A stretch of DNA of 64,000 bases from Geomobilimonas luticola (GCF_018476905.1 NZ_JAHCVK010000009.1:1-64000), one strand, 5' to 3'. Shown: positions 38,953 to 48,119, numbered from the stretch's first letter. Made by a program: numbers and translations. The notes: generated by a model from the letters alone, not told the origin.

Positions 38953-39819
38953 ATGAAGGAACTCATCATCAATGCCGACGATTTCGGGCTTTCCGCTGGC
39001 GCCAACCGGGCCATCATCAAGGCGTGGCGGGAAGGAATCCTGACGAGCGCCTCCCTGATGGTCCGCGGCGAAGGATTCACCGAAGCGGTTTCCCTGGCCC
39101 GGGAGAATCCCGGTCTGCAGGTGGGGCTTCACCTCACCCTCGTGCAGGGGCGGGGAGTGCTCCCCTACGAGAAGTTCCCCTCCATCGTGGACCGCGCCGG
39201 CAATTTCACCAACGATCCGGTCCATGCCGGAATGCGTTATTTTTTCATCAAGCAGCTCCACAAGCAACTTCGGCGGGAGATCGAGGCCCAGATCACGGCC
39301 TTCCGGGAGACCGGCCTCACTCTCTCACACGTCGACGGCCACCTCAACATCCATATGCACCCCACCGTATTCGATATCCTCCGGGAGCTCATGCCCCGCC
39401 ATGGCATCACCAGTTTCAGGCTGTCCCGGGAGAATCTCGCTGCCGAACTGGCGGTGGACCGGAAACGTCTGCTGGGGAAGTCTGCCGATGCCTTCATCTT
39501 CAGCCGGCTGGCCAGCCGCTGCCGGCCGCACCTGGACCGGCAGGGAGTAACCTACGCCGCAGAGGTGAAAGGGTTGCTCAATTCCGGGCGGATGACGGAG
39601 GAGTACCTGTTGCGGGCCCTTGACCGGTTGGGGGAGGGGGTGACGGAGATCTATTTTCACCCCGGTTGCCATCCCGATGGGGAGCTTGCCCGGTGGATGC
39701 CGGACTATCAGCACGAGGCGGAGCTAATGGCGCTGACGAGCCCGCGGGTGAAGGAAAAGCTCCGAAGCTTGGGAATAAAACTCAGAAACTATCGGGGGGA
39801 AGAGAAAGCATATGCTTAA
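38953..39819 (+). CDS. hpnK: Hopanoid-associated YdjC/ChbG-type deacetylase HpnK
   Basis: 288 residues with the YdjC/ChbG carbohydrate-deacetylase fold: IINADDFGLSAGANRAI (metal Asp pair, residues 5-21), LQVGLHLTLVQGRG with a histidine ligand, LSHVDGHLNIHMHPTVFDIL near 128-145, and EIYFHPGCHPDGE near the end. HpnK is thought to deacetylate the glucosamine head group in composite hopanoid synthesis. It starts at ATG 38953, downstream of hpnJ by 25 bp, and overlaps the next gene by 8 bp. Confidence 0.92.
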   Translation: MKELIINADDFGLSAGANRAIIKAWREGILTSASLMVRGEGFTEAVSLARENPGLQVGLHLTLVQGRGVLPYEKFPSIVDRAGNFTNDPVHAGMRYFFIKQLHKQLRREIEAQITAFRETGLTLSHVDGHLNIHMHPTVFDILRELMPRHGITSFRLSRENLAAELAVDRKRLLGKSADAFIFSRLASRCRPHLDRQGVTYAAEVKGLLNSGRMTEEYLLRALDRLGEGVTEIYFHPGCHPDGELARWMPDYQHEAELMALTSPRVKEKLRSLGIKLRNYRGEEKAYA

Positions 39820-40192
39820 GACAGTTGTGGTTATGCTCATGGCAGTGACCGCCGGGACCGTCGGCGACCTCTTGCTGGCCAAGGGGATGAAGGAGATGGG
39901 GGATATCTCGGCCATGAACCTGCGGGGGATACTGAATGTGGCAATTCAGGCGCTCACCACCCCCAAACTGATTATCGGTACGGCCATGCTGGCCATCTTC
40001 TTCTTTCTCTGGCTTGCGGTTCTCTCCTGGGAAGACCTGACGGTCGCCCTCCCCATGCAGGCCCTCAATTACGTTCTCGTTGCCTTTCTCTCGCAGTATT
40101 TCCTCGGAGAGGTGGTTTCTCCCACCCGCTGGGCCGGGACCATCCTCGTCTGCATCGGGGTGATGCTCATTACCAAGAGCAGCGGGGCATAG
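39812..40192 (+). CDS. Small EamA/SMR-like membrane protein in the hopanoid cluster
   Basis: 126 residues, four hydrophobic helices. The pattern TAGTVGDLLLAKGMKEMG at residues 14-31 and the ending YFLGEVVSPTRWAGTILVCIGVMLITKS resemble the half-size EamA/small-multidrug-resistance fold. ATG 39812 overlaps the end of hpnK (stop at 39819), showing tight coupling. By analogy with ArnE/ArnF-type flippases, it could move a lipid-linked hopanoid or sugar across the inner membrane. That is inference. Confidence 0.8.
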   Translation: MLKTVVVMLMAVTAGTVGDLLLAKGMKEMGDISAMNLRGILNVAIQALTTPKLIIGTAMLAIFFFLWLAVLSWEDLTVALPMQALNYVLVAFLSQYFLGEVVSPTRWAGTILVCIGVMLITKSSGA

Positions 40193-40220
40193 ATGTCCGT
40201 TGCATGCGTGGAGGATGAAA

Positions 40221-40247
40221 AAAAGGGAGCCTGTCTGGCTCCCTTTT
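40221..40247. terminator. Bidirectional terminator
   Basis: AAAAGGGAGCC / GGCTCCCTTTT perfect 11-bp stem with a 5-nt loop. It ends the hpn run and the leftward glutaredoxin-like gene. Confidence 0.9.
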
Positions 40248-40277
40248 GAGTTCTGAACCGGCGGATCACCAGCCGCG

Positions 40278-40655
40278 CTATTTCTTCTGCTGTACCTCTT
40301 TGACTGCCTTCTCGAAAGTTCCCTGATTAAACCCTTTGAGTATCTTTTCATCATTGCCGATGACGAGGACCGGCACCCCCTGGCTCCGGTATTTTTTCGT
40401 GAGGTCCTCCATCGCCGCGTCGTCCAGTTCCACGTCACGGTTGATGAAGGGGATGTTGTTCTTCGTGAAGTATTCTTTGGCCTGCTTGCAGTGGGGGCAC
40501 CAGGAGGTGGAGTAGAGCACTATTTTGGGGTAGCTCGTGGCCTGGGCCGTGGGCTTGAGGGGGCTTTGGGGTGCATCAGCCGCCGCAGCGGCGAACCCGG
40601 CGAAGGTGAGGGTACAAAAGACGGCGATGGCGATGAAACGGATCGATCCGGACAT
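40278..40655 (-). CDS. Exported glutaredoxin-like protein
   Basis: 125 residues: a signal peptide (residues 1-26, ending AAAAA), then a compact glutaredoxin/thioredoxin fold with the active site SWCPHC (Cys53, Cys56), cis-proline segment GVPVLVIG and EKILKGFNQGTF. It resembles NrdH/GlrX-type proteins but is sent to the periplasm. It may reduce or isomerise disulfides, or receive electrons from a membrane partner. It is the second gene of a two-gene minus-strand unit after the PDZ protein (32-bp gap). Confidence 0.85.
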   Translation of the reverse strand: MSGSIRFIAIAVFCTLTFAGFAAAAADAPQSPLKPTAQATSYPKIVLYSTSWCPHCKQAKEYFTKNNIPFINRDVELDDAAMEDLTKKYRSQGVPVLVIGNDEKILKGFNQGTFEKAVKEVQQKK

Positions 40656-40687
40656 GACGGGCCTCCATGGACATGGTTAGTGGGACG

Positions 40688-41089
40688 CTACGGTGATTTT
40701 CCCCCTTTGGGGAGTACCAACTGGCGGCGAGTGAGTTCAAAGATGAGCGGTCTAGAGGTCCCCGGCCGTCGGACCCGGAGAACCACCTTGGTGCCGGCCT
40801 GGCCCCGCAGGCGGTAATTGACCATCTGCGAAAAATTGCTCCCCCTGGTCGGTTTGCCGTCGATATGGGTGATGATGTCACCGACCTGCATCCCTGCCAG
40901 ATGGGCCGGTCCGCCGGCAACGAGTTGCTTGACCACGATCTGGCCATCGGCCCACGGGTCGCCGTCGATGCCGACCCCGCCGAAGTTGCGGCCTGAATTG
41001 CCGGCAAGGGCCGGTGCCAGCAGGGCAAGGCAGAAGCAGAGGGAGTATATGCATAATCTCAGCGCGGACACGAAAAAACTATACCCCAT
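40688..41089 (-). CDS. Exported single-PDZ-domain protein
   Basis: 133 residues. A signal peptide (LRLCIYSLCFCLALLAPALA) is followed by a PDZ domain: QIVVKQLVAGGPAHLAGMQVGDIITHIDGKPT, the carboxylate-binding and beta-A/alpha-A elements, and TKVVLRVRRPG. No protease domain is present, so it is a scaffold or adaptor, perhaps for the glutaredoxin-like protein encoded just downstream. ATG 41089 has only a weak ribosome site; upstream codons overlap the asnS 5' region. Confidence 0.75.
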   Translation of the reverse strand: MGYSFFVSALRLCIYSLCFCLALLAPALAGNSGRNFGGVGIDGDPWADGQIVVKQLVAGGPAHLAGMQVGDIITHIDGKPTRGSNFSQMVNYRLRGQAGTKVVLRVRRPGTSRPLIFELTRRQLVLPKGGKSP

Positions 41090-41193
41090 GGGTGGGGGGA
41101 GGTCAAAATAAATCAATTCCCCAACTATGCTTTGGCGCGGGGCGCCTGCTGTGCTAGAATTACCGCCAGATGCCACTCAGGGGGATGAGCCGG

Positions 41194-42579
41194 ATGGGGA
41201 AACGGACAAGAATCAGGGAGATACTTTCTGCCAGCGAAGCGGGAGTGGAGGCGGTTGTCAAGGGGTGGGCGCGGACGGTGAGGGTGGGGAAAGATGTGAC
41301 CTTCATCGCCCTCAACGACGGTTCGTGCATGTCCAGCCTGCAGGTGGTGGCAGGGCCGGAGCTTTCCAACTATGCCGACGTGGCCCGCCTCGGCACCGGC
41401 AGTGCGGTGGCGGTGACCGGCCTGCTGGTGGAGTCGCCGGCCGCAGGCCAGCGGTTCGAACTGCAGGCACGAACCGTGGAGATTGTCGGCCCGGCCGACG
41501 AGAGCTACCCGATGCAGAAGAAACGTCACAGCTTCGAGTACCTGCGGACGGTGGCCCATCTCCGCCCCCGCACCAATACCTTCGGTGCCGTGTTCCGGGT
41601 CCGTTCCATGCTTGCCCAGGCGGTGCACCGCTTTTTTGCCGACAAGGGATTCCTCTATGTCCATACCCCCATCATCACGGGAAACGACTGCGAGGGGGCG
41701 GGGGAACTGTTCCGGGTCACCACCCTCGACATGGCGCGGCCACCGCTGGTGAACGGCGCGGTGGATTATGCCGCTGACTTTTTCGGCCAGGCGACGGGGC
41801 TCACGGTGAGCGGCCAGTTGGAAGGGGAACTGTTTGCCCTCGCCTTCGGCGACATCTACACCTTCGGTCCCACCTTCCGGGCGGAAAATTCCAACACTGC
41901 CCGCCACGCCGCCGAATTCTGGATGATCGAGCCGGAGATGGCCTTTGCCGACCTGATGGCCGATGCGGCGCTTGCAGAAGAGTTTTTCCGGTACCTCTGC
42001 CGCTTTGTGCTTGACCATTGCCGGGAGGATATGGCCTTTTTCAACGAGCATGTGGACCGGGGGCTCCTTTCGCGTATCGAAGGGGTGGCGTCGACCCCCT
42101 TTGCCATGATGGAGTATACCGAAGCCATCACCCACCTGAAAAAAGCGCCGGTCGCCTTCGAATTCCCGGTGGAGTGGGGGCTCGACCTCCAGTCGGAGCA
42201 CGAGCGCTATCTCACCGAGCGGGTGGTGGGTGGGCCGGTATTCATCATCAACTATCCCAAAGAGATCAAGGCATTCTACATGCGGCAGAACGACGACGGG
42301 CGGACCGTGGCAGCCATGGACCTGCTGGTCCCCAAAGTGGGGGAGATCATTGGCGGAAGCCAGCGGGAGGAGCGGCTCGATCTCCTTGAGGCAAGGATGT
42401 CCGAAGCGGGGATCGCCCCTGCCGGCCTCTGGTGGTACCTGGATTCCCGTCGCTGGGGTTCATGCCCCCATGCCGGTTTCGGCCTCGGCTTCGAACGGCT
42501 CATCATGTATCTGACGGGGATGGAAAACATCCGGGACGTGATGCCGTTTCCCCGGACGCCGCGCCACGCGGAGTTCTGA
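41194..42579 (+). CDS. asnS: Asparaginyl-tRNA synthetase
   Basis: Class IIb aminoacyl-tRNA synthetase. About 461 residues: an N-terminal OB-fold anticodon domain ([23 protein letters not shown]), then the catalytic domain with motif 2 ([24 protein letters not shown]) and motif 3 ([21 protein letters not shown]). The [24 protein letters not shown] segment and lack of a GAD insertion point to AsnS rather than AspS. The exact start is uncertain: ATG 41170, 41185 and 41194 are in frame. I took 41194, which begins [10 protein letters not shown] and has GGGGG ten bases upstream. Confidence 0.94.
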   Translation: MGKRTRIREILSASEAGVEAVVKGWARTVRVGKDVTFIALNDGSCMSSLQVVAGPELSNYADVARLGTGSAVAVTGLLVESPAAGQRFELQARTVEIVGPADESYPMQKKRHSFEYLRTVAHLRPRTNTFGAVFRVRSMLAQAVHRFFADKGFLYVHTPIITGNDCEGAGELFRVTTLDMARPPLVNGAVDYAADFFGQATGLTVSGQLEGELFALAFGDIYTFGPTFRAENSNTARHAAEFWMIEPEMAFADLMADAALAEEFFRYLCRFVLDHCREDMAFFNEHVDRGLLSRIEGVASTPFAMMEYTEAITHLKKAPVAFEFPVEWGLDLQSEHERYLTERVVGGPVFIINYPKEIKAFYMRQNDDGRTVAAMDLLVPKVGEIIGGSQREERLDLLEARMSEAGIAPAGLWWYLDSRRWGSCPHAGFGLGFERLIMYLTGMENIRDVMPFPRTPRHAEF

Positions 42580-42662
42580 CTTTGTGCTGCTTTGTCAGGA
42601 ATGAAGCATTCCGGCCGCTCTAGGTACTAGATGCTACAGCTGTTGACGAAAGGACTCATACA

Positions 42663-42938
42663 ATGGGCGATACGATGGTGCAGATTGTCGTGATTTTTCT
42701 GTTTTTTGGCTTGCCGGGGCTGGCGGGGGGATGGCTTGCCTGGACCAAGGGGCGCAACCTGATTGGCTGGTTTCTGCTCTGTTTCTTCTTTCCTCCGACA
42801 CTGATGGTCATCCTGTTTCACAAGCCGCTCCGGGAGGTGTCCGGCCACTACCGCCAATGCCCCAATTGCCGGGAATTTCTCAAGTGGCGGAATACGGTCT
42901 GCAAATACTGCAATACGGAGCAGCCGTCCAGGATGTGA
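42663..42938 (+). CDS. Small membrane protein with a C-terminal zinc ribbon
   Basis: 91 residues. Two hydrophobic helices (residues 5-25 and 32-50) are followed by a CPNCREFLKWRNTVCKYCNTEQ double CxxC zinc ribbon at about 67-85. The start ATG 42663 has GAAAGGA upstream. Similar small membrane-plus-ribbon proteins are common and uncharacterised. The zinc ribbon would face the cytoplasm and might bind a partner protein. The function is unknown. Confidence 0.75.
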   Translation: MGDTMVQIVVIFLFFGLPGLAGGWLAWTKGRNLIGWFLLCFFFPPTLMVILFHKPLREVSGHYRQCPNCREFLKWRNTVCKYCNTEQPSRM

Positions 42939-42967
42939 ACAGGGTTAGTGACAATGTGATGGTGACG

Positions 42968-43002
42968 CAAAAACGGCCCCGTTCCTTATGGATGGGGCCG
43001 TT
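42968..43002 (-). terminator. Terminator (minus strand)
   Basis: AACGGCCCC / GGGGCCGTT stem. The T-run lies only on the minus-strand side (TTTTTGCG), so it ends the small minus-strand gene at 43117. Confidence 0.8.
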
Positions 43003-43116
43003 ACTCGTACGGGGGGCAGGCAGACGCTGAAGAACAAGGCTGAACGTCACGGAATCACCGACATCCACTGATTCCGGTGGGAGCATCATGCTTTGCCAAG
43101 AGCGACCGTGCAGACG

Positions 43117-43323
43117 TCAGGCCGCCCCTTGTTGAGGCTGCCGGCGACGTTCCTGGTCGCGATGAACGGCCTGTCGGCGTTTCCGGACCGGATCGACGCC
43201 GATGGTCACCCAGCCGCTGGAACGCTGAAATTTAACGATCTCTCCCCTGTCGATCAGGTCATCCAACTGGTACTCCTTGACCATGTCGTGGCGACTGTCG
43301 GTACGAACTACCCGAATCAACAT
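43117..43323 (-). CDS. Small conserved Geobacter-type protein (GSU3473-like)
   Basis: A 68-residue protein: LIRVVRTDSRHDMVKEYQLDDLIDRGEIVKFQRSSGWVTIGVDPVR, then a basic tail. The pattern matches a small family I associate with Geobacter genomes. The ribosome site AAAGGGGG seven bases before the ATG, a sigma-70 promoter (CTGACA-16-TATAAT, 43401-43374) and a minus-strand terminator after it all support a real gene. The opposite-strand reading at 43093-43380 is rejected. The predicted fold is a small beta-rich domain with helix; no function is known. Confidence 0.8.
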   Translation of the reverse strand: MLIRVVRTDSRHDMVKEYQLDDLIDRGEIVKFQRSSGWVTIGVDPVRKRRQAVHRDQERRRQPQQGAA

Positions 43324-43373
43324 GGCATATCCCCCTTTTGCAGGTGTTTGTTAGGACGTTACGGTGCTCTTCT

Positions 43374-43401
43374 ATTATAGTCGATTAATGCCGTTTGTCA
43401 G
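43374..43401 (-). promoter_or_regulatory. Promoter of the small gene at 43117
   Basis: Minus strand CTGACA (43401-43396), 16-bp spacer, TATAAT (43379-43374), about 50 bp before the ATG. Confidence 0.6.
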
Positions 43402-43560
43402 CACGCAATTTTTGCCGTAGGGGTGATTTGAAGGCATATCGTATTTTACCGATGGGGGGAGAACCGGTAAATTTTTGTTCTCAAATTTGCCGATTCGGGG
43501 TATTCTAACCTGTCAAGCGGCCTCCGGCGGTCATCCGACTCAATTTCAAAGGAGCTATCC

Positions 43561-45210
43561 ATGAAGGACAGCCTTATTCAGAGCACCGATTCGGCATACA
43601 GCTATCCGCTTCTTATCAAGAACCTCCTGCAGGCGCCATTGGTGAGTGCCCCCGACCAGGAGATCGTCTACCGGGGTGACCGCCGTTTTTCCTACCGGGA
43701 GTTTGCCGAAAGAGTCCGCCGGCTGGCAAGCGCCCTCACCTCTCTCGGCGTGAAGGCGGGGGATACGGTGGCGGTCATGGACTGGGACAGCCATCGTTAC
43801 CTGGAATGCTTCTTCGCCGTGCCGATGATCGGCGCTGTCCTGCACACCATCAATGTCCGGCTGTCGCCGGAGCAGATACTCTACACCATCGATCATGCCG
43901 AGGACGATGTCCTGCTGCTCAACAGTGAGTTTCTCCCCATCCTCGACCAGATCAGGGGGCGTATCGACACGGTGAAGGATTACGTGCTGCTCCATGACGA
44001 TGGTCCCGTGCCCGACAGTCACCTGACCTTTTCCGGCGAGTACGAATCACTCCTTGCCGCCGCCTCGACCGACTACCTCTTCCCCGATTTCGACGAGAAC
44101 ACCCGCGCCACCACTTTCTACACCACGGGAACCACCGGCTTCCCCAAGGGGGTCTATTTCAGCCATCGCCAGCTGGTGCTCCATACCCTGGGAGTTCTTG
44201 CCGCCTTGAGTACGCCGGCGGTGCAGGGGCGCCTCCACCGGGACGATGTCTATATGCCGATCACCCCCATGTTCCACGTCCATGCGTGGGGACTCCCTTA
44301 CATAGCGACGACCATGGGACTCAAGCAGGTCTACCCCGGCCGGTACATGCCCGACCATCTGCTGGAGCTCATCGACCGGGAGAAGGTCACCTTTTCCCAC
44401 TGCGTGCCGACCATCCTCCACATGCTCCTCAAATCCCCCCTGAGCCGCACGATCGACCTTTCCCGCTGGAAGGTGATCATCGGCGGTGCGGTCATGACCA
44501 GGGCGCTCTGTCTCGAAGCCATGCAGCTGGGGATCGACCTGTTCACCGGTTATGGCATGTCGGAGACCTGCCCGATTCTCACCCTTGCCCATCTTAAGCC
44601 CGAAATGCTGGATGAGTCGCCGGAGGTGCAGGCCGACATCCGCTGCAAGACCGGTCTTCCCTTGCCGTTGGTGGACCTGAGGGTGGTAAGCGACGGTATG
44701 GAGAACGTCTCCCGGGATGGCCGAAGCACCGGCGAGATCGTGGTCCGTGCCCCCTGGCTTACCCAGGGATACCTCAAGGACCACAAGAACTCGGAGAAAC
44801 TCTGGGAGGGTGGCTATCTCCATACGAACGATGTCGCTACCATCGACCACCAGGGGTACGTCAAGATTACCGACCGGACCAAGGATGTCATCAAGGTTGC
44901 CGGCGAGTGGCTTTCCTCCCTGGAACTGGAGGACATTCTCCTCCATCACCCGGCGGTCGGCGAAGTTGCCGTTATCGGCCAACCCGACGAGAAGTGGGGG
45001 GAGCGTCCCCTGGCGTTGGTGGTTCCCAAGGCCGGCGCCACGGCCCCGGTAACGGAAAAGGCTATCCTGCTTCATATGCGGGGATATGCGGACAAGGGGT
45101 TGATATCCAAGCAGGTGGTCCTCCTTCGCGTCCGTTTCGTCGAGGCCATTGACAAGACGAGTGTCGGCAAGATCAACAAGGTTGCCCTGCGGGAGAAGTA
45201 TCTGGCCTGA
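43561..45210 (+). CDS. Long/medium-chain fatty acid-CoA ligase (AMP-binding enzyme)
   Basis: Activates fatty acids to acyl-CoA through an acyl-adenylate. The 549-residue protein has the ANL signature YTTGTTGFPKGVYFSHRQ near residues 185-205, ITPMFHVHAWGLPY, the A5-type GYGMSETCPILTLA near 330, a TGEIVVRAPWLTQGYL segment, and GYVKITDRTKDVIKVAGEWLSSLELED with the hinge Asp/Lys near 435-460; the C-terminal catalytic lysine is in KTSVGKINKVALREKY. It resembles the FadD3/AlkK-type ligases. The short-lpxC gene begins 63 bp downstream, so the two may be read together. Confidence 0.92.
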   Translation: MKDSLIQSTDSAYSYPLLIKNLLQAPLVSAPDQEIVYRGDRRFSYREFAERVRRLASALTSLGVKAGDTVAVMDWDSHRYLECFFAVPMIGAVLHTINVRLSPEQILYTIDHAEDDVLLLNSEFLPILDQIRGRIDTVKDYVLLHDDGPVPDSHLTFSGEYESLLAAASTDYLFPDFDENTRATTFYTTGTTGFPKGVYFSHRQLVLHTLGVLAALSTPAVQGRLHRDDVYMPITPMFHVHAWGLPYIATTMGLKQVYPGRYMPDHLLELIDREKVTFSHCVPTILHMLLKSPLSRTIDLSRWKVIIGGAVMTRALCLEAMQLGIDLFTGYGMSETCPILTLAHLKPEMLDESPEVQADIRCKTGLPLPLVDLRVVSDGMENVSRDGRSTGEIVVRAPWLTQGYLKDHKNSEKLWEGGYLHTNDVATIDHQGYVKITDRTKDVIKVAGEWLSSLELEDILLHHPAVGEVAVIGQPDEKWGERPLALVVPKAGATAPVTEKAILLHMRGYADKGLISKQVVLLRVRFVEAIDKTSVGKINKVALREKYLA

Positions 45211-45273
45211 AGAGCATCAACCATAGAGGATTCGGGGGAACAAGGCCCGGGACACAGGATACCATAGACAATC

Positions 45274-46101
45274 ATGATAAAACGACAGACAACCATCAAC
45301 CGTATCTTCAAGCTGGCCGGCATCGGCCTCCATACCGGCCGGGAAGTCACCCTTGAGTTTCTCCCCCGACGGGAGCCCGGTATCGCCTTTGTGCATAAGG
45401 GCTGTCTCATCCCTGCCCGGTATGACAAAGTCGCCGACACGAGGCTCTCGACCCAGATCGCCGAAAACGGGTCGTCGGTTGCAACCATCGAGCATCTGAT
45501 GGCGGCATTTTACTTCTCCGGCATCACCAACTGTTTGGTCTATATTGACGGACCAGAGGTGCCGATCATGGACGGCTCCGCCTGGGAGTTTTACCATGAA
45601 CTCTGGCGGGCGGGGGTCTACGAGTTTCCCGAGACCGGTGTCTACCTCAAGGTGCTGCGCCCGGTAGAGGTCCGGAACAACGATGCCTATGTCAAGGTCA
45701 AACCTCTCAATACGTTCGACATCACCATGACCATCGAGTTCCGGCCCCCGGTGGGACGGCAGAAAAAGCGGGTCATGGATGTGGAAAACGCCATCTCCAT
45801 CATCAACTCCCGTACCTTCGGTTTTCTCGAGGAACTGGAGGCGATCCAGAAGGCTGGCCTGGCCAAGGGGGCGTCGCTTGACAATGCCGTGGCGATCGGA
45901 GAGGACTCCATCGTCAATCCCCAGGGGCTCCGCTACAAGAAGGAGCTCGTGAACCACAAGATCCTCGACCTGATCGGTGATTTCTATACCTGCGGCTACC
46001 GCATGCTGGGGCGGGTGGAGGCGCACAAGACGGGCCATTACCTCAACAATCTGCTGCTCAGAGAGATATTCTCCGACCCGGACAATTACGCGATCTACTG
46101 A
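45274..46101 (+). CDS. lpxC: UDP-3-O-acyl-N-acetylglucosamine deacetylase (short LpxC)
   Basis: Zinc deacetylase committing lipid A synthesis. The 275-residue protein keeps the catalytic set: ATIEHLMAAFYFSGITN (Glu73, zinc His74), KELVNHKILDLIGDF (zinc His228 and Asp232) and AHKTGHYLNN (His251), with GIGLHTGREV at the N-terminus. It is about 30 residues shorter than common LpxC proteins, ending soon after the last motif. Directly after its TGA the frame stays open for 27 more codons, into the 46-bp repeat. A second, full-length lpxC might exist elsewhere; here the gene sits alone with a CoA ligase. Confidence 0.9.
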   Translation: MIKRQTTINRIFKLAGIGLHTGREVTLEFLPRREPGIAFVHKGCLIPARYDKVADTRLSTQIAENGSSVATIEHLMAAFYFSGITNCLVYIDGPEVPIMDGSAWEFYHELWRAGVYEFPETGVYLKVLRPVEVRNNDAYVKVKPLNTFDITMTIEFRPPVGRQKKRVMDVENAISIINSRTFGFLEELEAIQKAGLAKGASLDNAVAIGEDSIVNPQGLRYKKELVNHKILDLIGDFYTCGYRMLGRVEAHKTGHYLNNLLLREIFSDPDNYAIY

Positions 46102-46137
46102 ACAAGGCCCGCCTCAATTGCCACCTGGTATCAACAG

Positions 46138-46183
46138 AAAACCCCGACCTTTGAAAGCAAGCCGGTGGCTAAACGTGTGGTAA
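46138..46183 (+). repeat. 46-bp repeat, left copy (inverted copy at 51946-51991)
   Basis: It starts AAAACCCCGACCTTTGAAAG and ends GGCTAAACGTGTGGTAA. The reverse complement of 51946-51991 matches 42 of 46 bases. This copy lies 36 bp after the lpxC stop and 24 bp before a terminator. Confidence 0.9.
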
Positions 46184-46206
46184 AAAATTGCTAATGTAGA
46201 CCCATC

Positions 46207-46240
46207 ACCCCCGACCTTTTCAGGCCGGGGGTTTTGTTTT
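46207..46240 (+). terminator. Terminator after lpxC
   Basis: CCCCCGACC pairs with GGCCGGGGG (one mismatch) with a 6-nt loop, then TTTTGTTTT. Confidence 0.8.
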
Positions 46241-46425
46241 GCCTTGTGAACAGGGAGTCTACGGATTATTGGCGATGATATACTGAATGGTCACGAGGCA
46301 CAAGATTTCCGGGGAAGATATCTTTTCTGAGAATCGTCAACATGTTTAACGAGTCACAAATAATTACTCTAAACGTGACACGGGCACGCGGTATAACCTG
46401 GTGCCCTGCAAAACATCCGTAACCC

Positions 46426-46461
46426 AAAAAAATGCCCGTGCGTAACGCACGGGCATTTTTG
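46426..46461. terminator. Bidirectional terminator downstream of the Fic gene
   Basis: AAAAATGCCCGTGCG / CGCACGGGCATTTTT perfect 15-bp stem with a TAA loop. It can end the minus-strand fic transcript. Between it and 46240 (about 185 bp) I see no gene. Confidence 0.9.
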
Positions 46462-46526
46462 TCTGTTTGTCACGGACCAGCAAGCCCCCCAATCGAGCAA
46501 AGCGTAGACGAGGGAGGCTCTCGTTA

Positions 46527-48119
46527 CTATTTCTTCCGGCCAGTTTGTTTTTGTCTCGGTCTCTCGATTGTCGCTGCGGTGAAAGACGCAAAGTAAGCAG
46601 CCTCGACGGCAGCGACTTCGTCTTCCTTCAATAAGCGGAATTCCTTTCCTCGCGCACGCTTTGAGAGGTGCCCAGCATTTTGGTGAAGAAAGCGAAATAA
46701 CTGGTCGATTGTGCGAGTTGGCATTTCGAGAATGGTTTCTATGCTGGTACGAAACTGATCGTAACGTTTCAAAAACTCAGTCTCGCGTGGCAGGTCTTCC
46801 TCGATTGTCTGTCTGACGCAATTGTAAAGGAACTCGGCATGAGGTGTGGCATCAAAGTACCGATAGAAGTCAGCAGTTTCGTTCAGTACCTGTACATTCC
46901 CGTCCTTTGTAGGTTGCCATTCAATCATGGGCAATAGCCGGACAGAATAGCTTTCGAGGGCGGCTCGGTACTCGGCTATTCGTGCGAGGATTGACGCTGA
47001 AACCGGAAATACGACGCCGGCAGGATTAAAGCCACGCTGAGCGAGGACATGATGGATGAGATAACGATGGATACGGCCATTCCCATCCATAAATGGGTGG
47101 GCGTACACAAACCCAAAAGCAAGCACGGCGGCGGCGATTACCGCGTCAAGGCTCAACGCTGCTCCACGATCGAAAGCAACCATACCGTTTACCAACGACT
47201 GAAGGTCCTGCGGCTTTGCACTGATATGGTCAGGGATAGGGGTGCGGGCATCCCGGTCATGCTCGCCGACAAATCCGCCTTCCTTGCGCAATCCCAGGCG
47301 CACAAAGCGCTCCTCACCAATGACAATTGCTTGTAGTCGCAGGAGTTCTTCCAGTTCGAGCGGTCGCCTTCCAGACTCGCCTATAGCGCGGCCCCAACGC
47401 CTGATGCGATCATGCGAGGGGCTTTCCCCTTCAATGGCAAAACTAGACCTTGAGTCTTTCAGCAGAAGAAACGCTGCGGTCCTTGCAAGAATATCCTTTG
47501 GCACATCTGCCACAACTTCTTGTGCGCGGCTTGCAAGGTTCATTGCAGCGAAGTTATCGAGTGCTTTTGTCCGAAATACCAATGGACAAAAGCCTGGCGT
47601 GCCAGGCAGATTGTTTTTAACACGGTGCCGATGCGAAGCCTCTCCTGAGATTGCCCATTGGAGTTTAGGGTCCACTACCGGCTCATACGGCCCGTTTGTG
47701 GCGTCTGGAAGATCCAATCGGCTGCCGAGAAGCCATTCATAAAGGAACCAGATGCGCCGGGAGTACCTTCCGGTGGGCTTTGCACGCACAATAGCTTCTA
47801 TCTCTGCGGCACCAACTGCCACAAAGAGATGCTTAAGAACAGCTAGGTCGAGGCCCTCATGTTTCAGCGCGAAAGTAAGATGCGCTTCCAGGTTGGGTTC
47901 CGGAGCGTGGCGCGGAGTAAAGATATGCCACCCAGATTCAGTCCTTACAATGTGGCGCTCGCCTGTTGCAGCGAGCGTCAGTGGCAGTGGCGCCCGCAGG
48001 CCATATGCATCAATGAGAGCAGCGTAACCAGCTGGTGTCGCCGTTTCCGGCAGCACCAGTTCGTGAAAAATCTTCACGGGTCCTGGGAAACGGTGCCGGT
48101 GTGCCTTGTGCGTAACCAT
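46527..48119 (-). CDS. Fic-domain protein with N-terminal inhibitory motif
   Basis: A 530-residue protein. The Fic catalytic loop HPFMDGNGRIHR starts at His341 and is fully canonical (HPFxxGNGR), so AMP-transfer from ATP to a target hydroxyl is expected. Upstream, SSFAIEGE (Ser226-x-x-x-Glu230-Gly231) fits the [S/T]xxxE[G/N] inhibitory helix, meaning autoinhibition in cis. About 200 N-terminal residues form an unrelated domain, and residues 455-525 look like a winged-helix region (MPTRTIDQLFRFLHQNAGHLS), often found in DNA-binding Fic proteins. ATG 48119 follows GAAAGGAGG. Four 13-bp repeats lie just upstream and could be its own operators. No antitoxin gene is adjacent. Confidence 0.92.
   Translation of the reverse strand: MVTHKAHRHRFPGPVKIFHELVLPETATPAGYAALIDAYGLRAPLPLTLAATGERHIVRTESGWHIFTPRHAPEPNLEAHLTFALKHEGLDLAVLKHLFVAVGAAEIEAIVRAKPTGRYSRRIWFLYEWLLGSRLDLPDATNGPYEPVVDPKLQWAISGEASHRHRVKNNLPGTPGFCPLVFRTKALDNFAAMNLASRAQEVVADVPKDILARTAAFLLLKDSRSSFAIEGESPSHDRIRRWGRAIGESGRRPLELEELLRLQAIVIGEERFVRLGLRKEGGFVGEHDRDARTPIPDHISAKPQDLQSLVNGMVAFDRGAALSLDAVIAAAVLAFGFVYAHPFMDGNGRIHRYLIHHVLAQRGFNPAGVVFPVSASILARIAEYRAALESYSVRLLPMIEWQPTKDGNVQVLNETADFYRYFDATPHAEFLYNCVRQTIEEDLPRETEFLKRYDQFRTSIETILEMPTRTIDQLFRFLHQNAGHLSKRARGKEFRLLKEDEVAAVEAAYFASFTAATIERPRQKQTGRKK

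Noticed and set aside
43093..43380. A 95-codon plus-strand frame
   Set aside because: The minus-strand small protein has a promoter, ribosome site and terminator; the plus frame has none.
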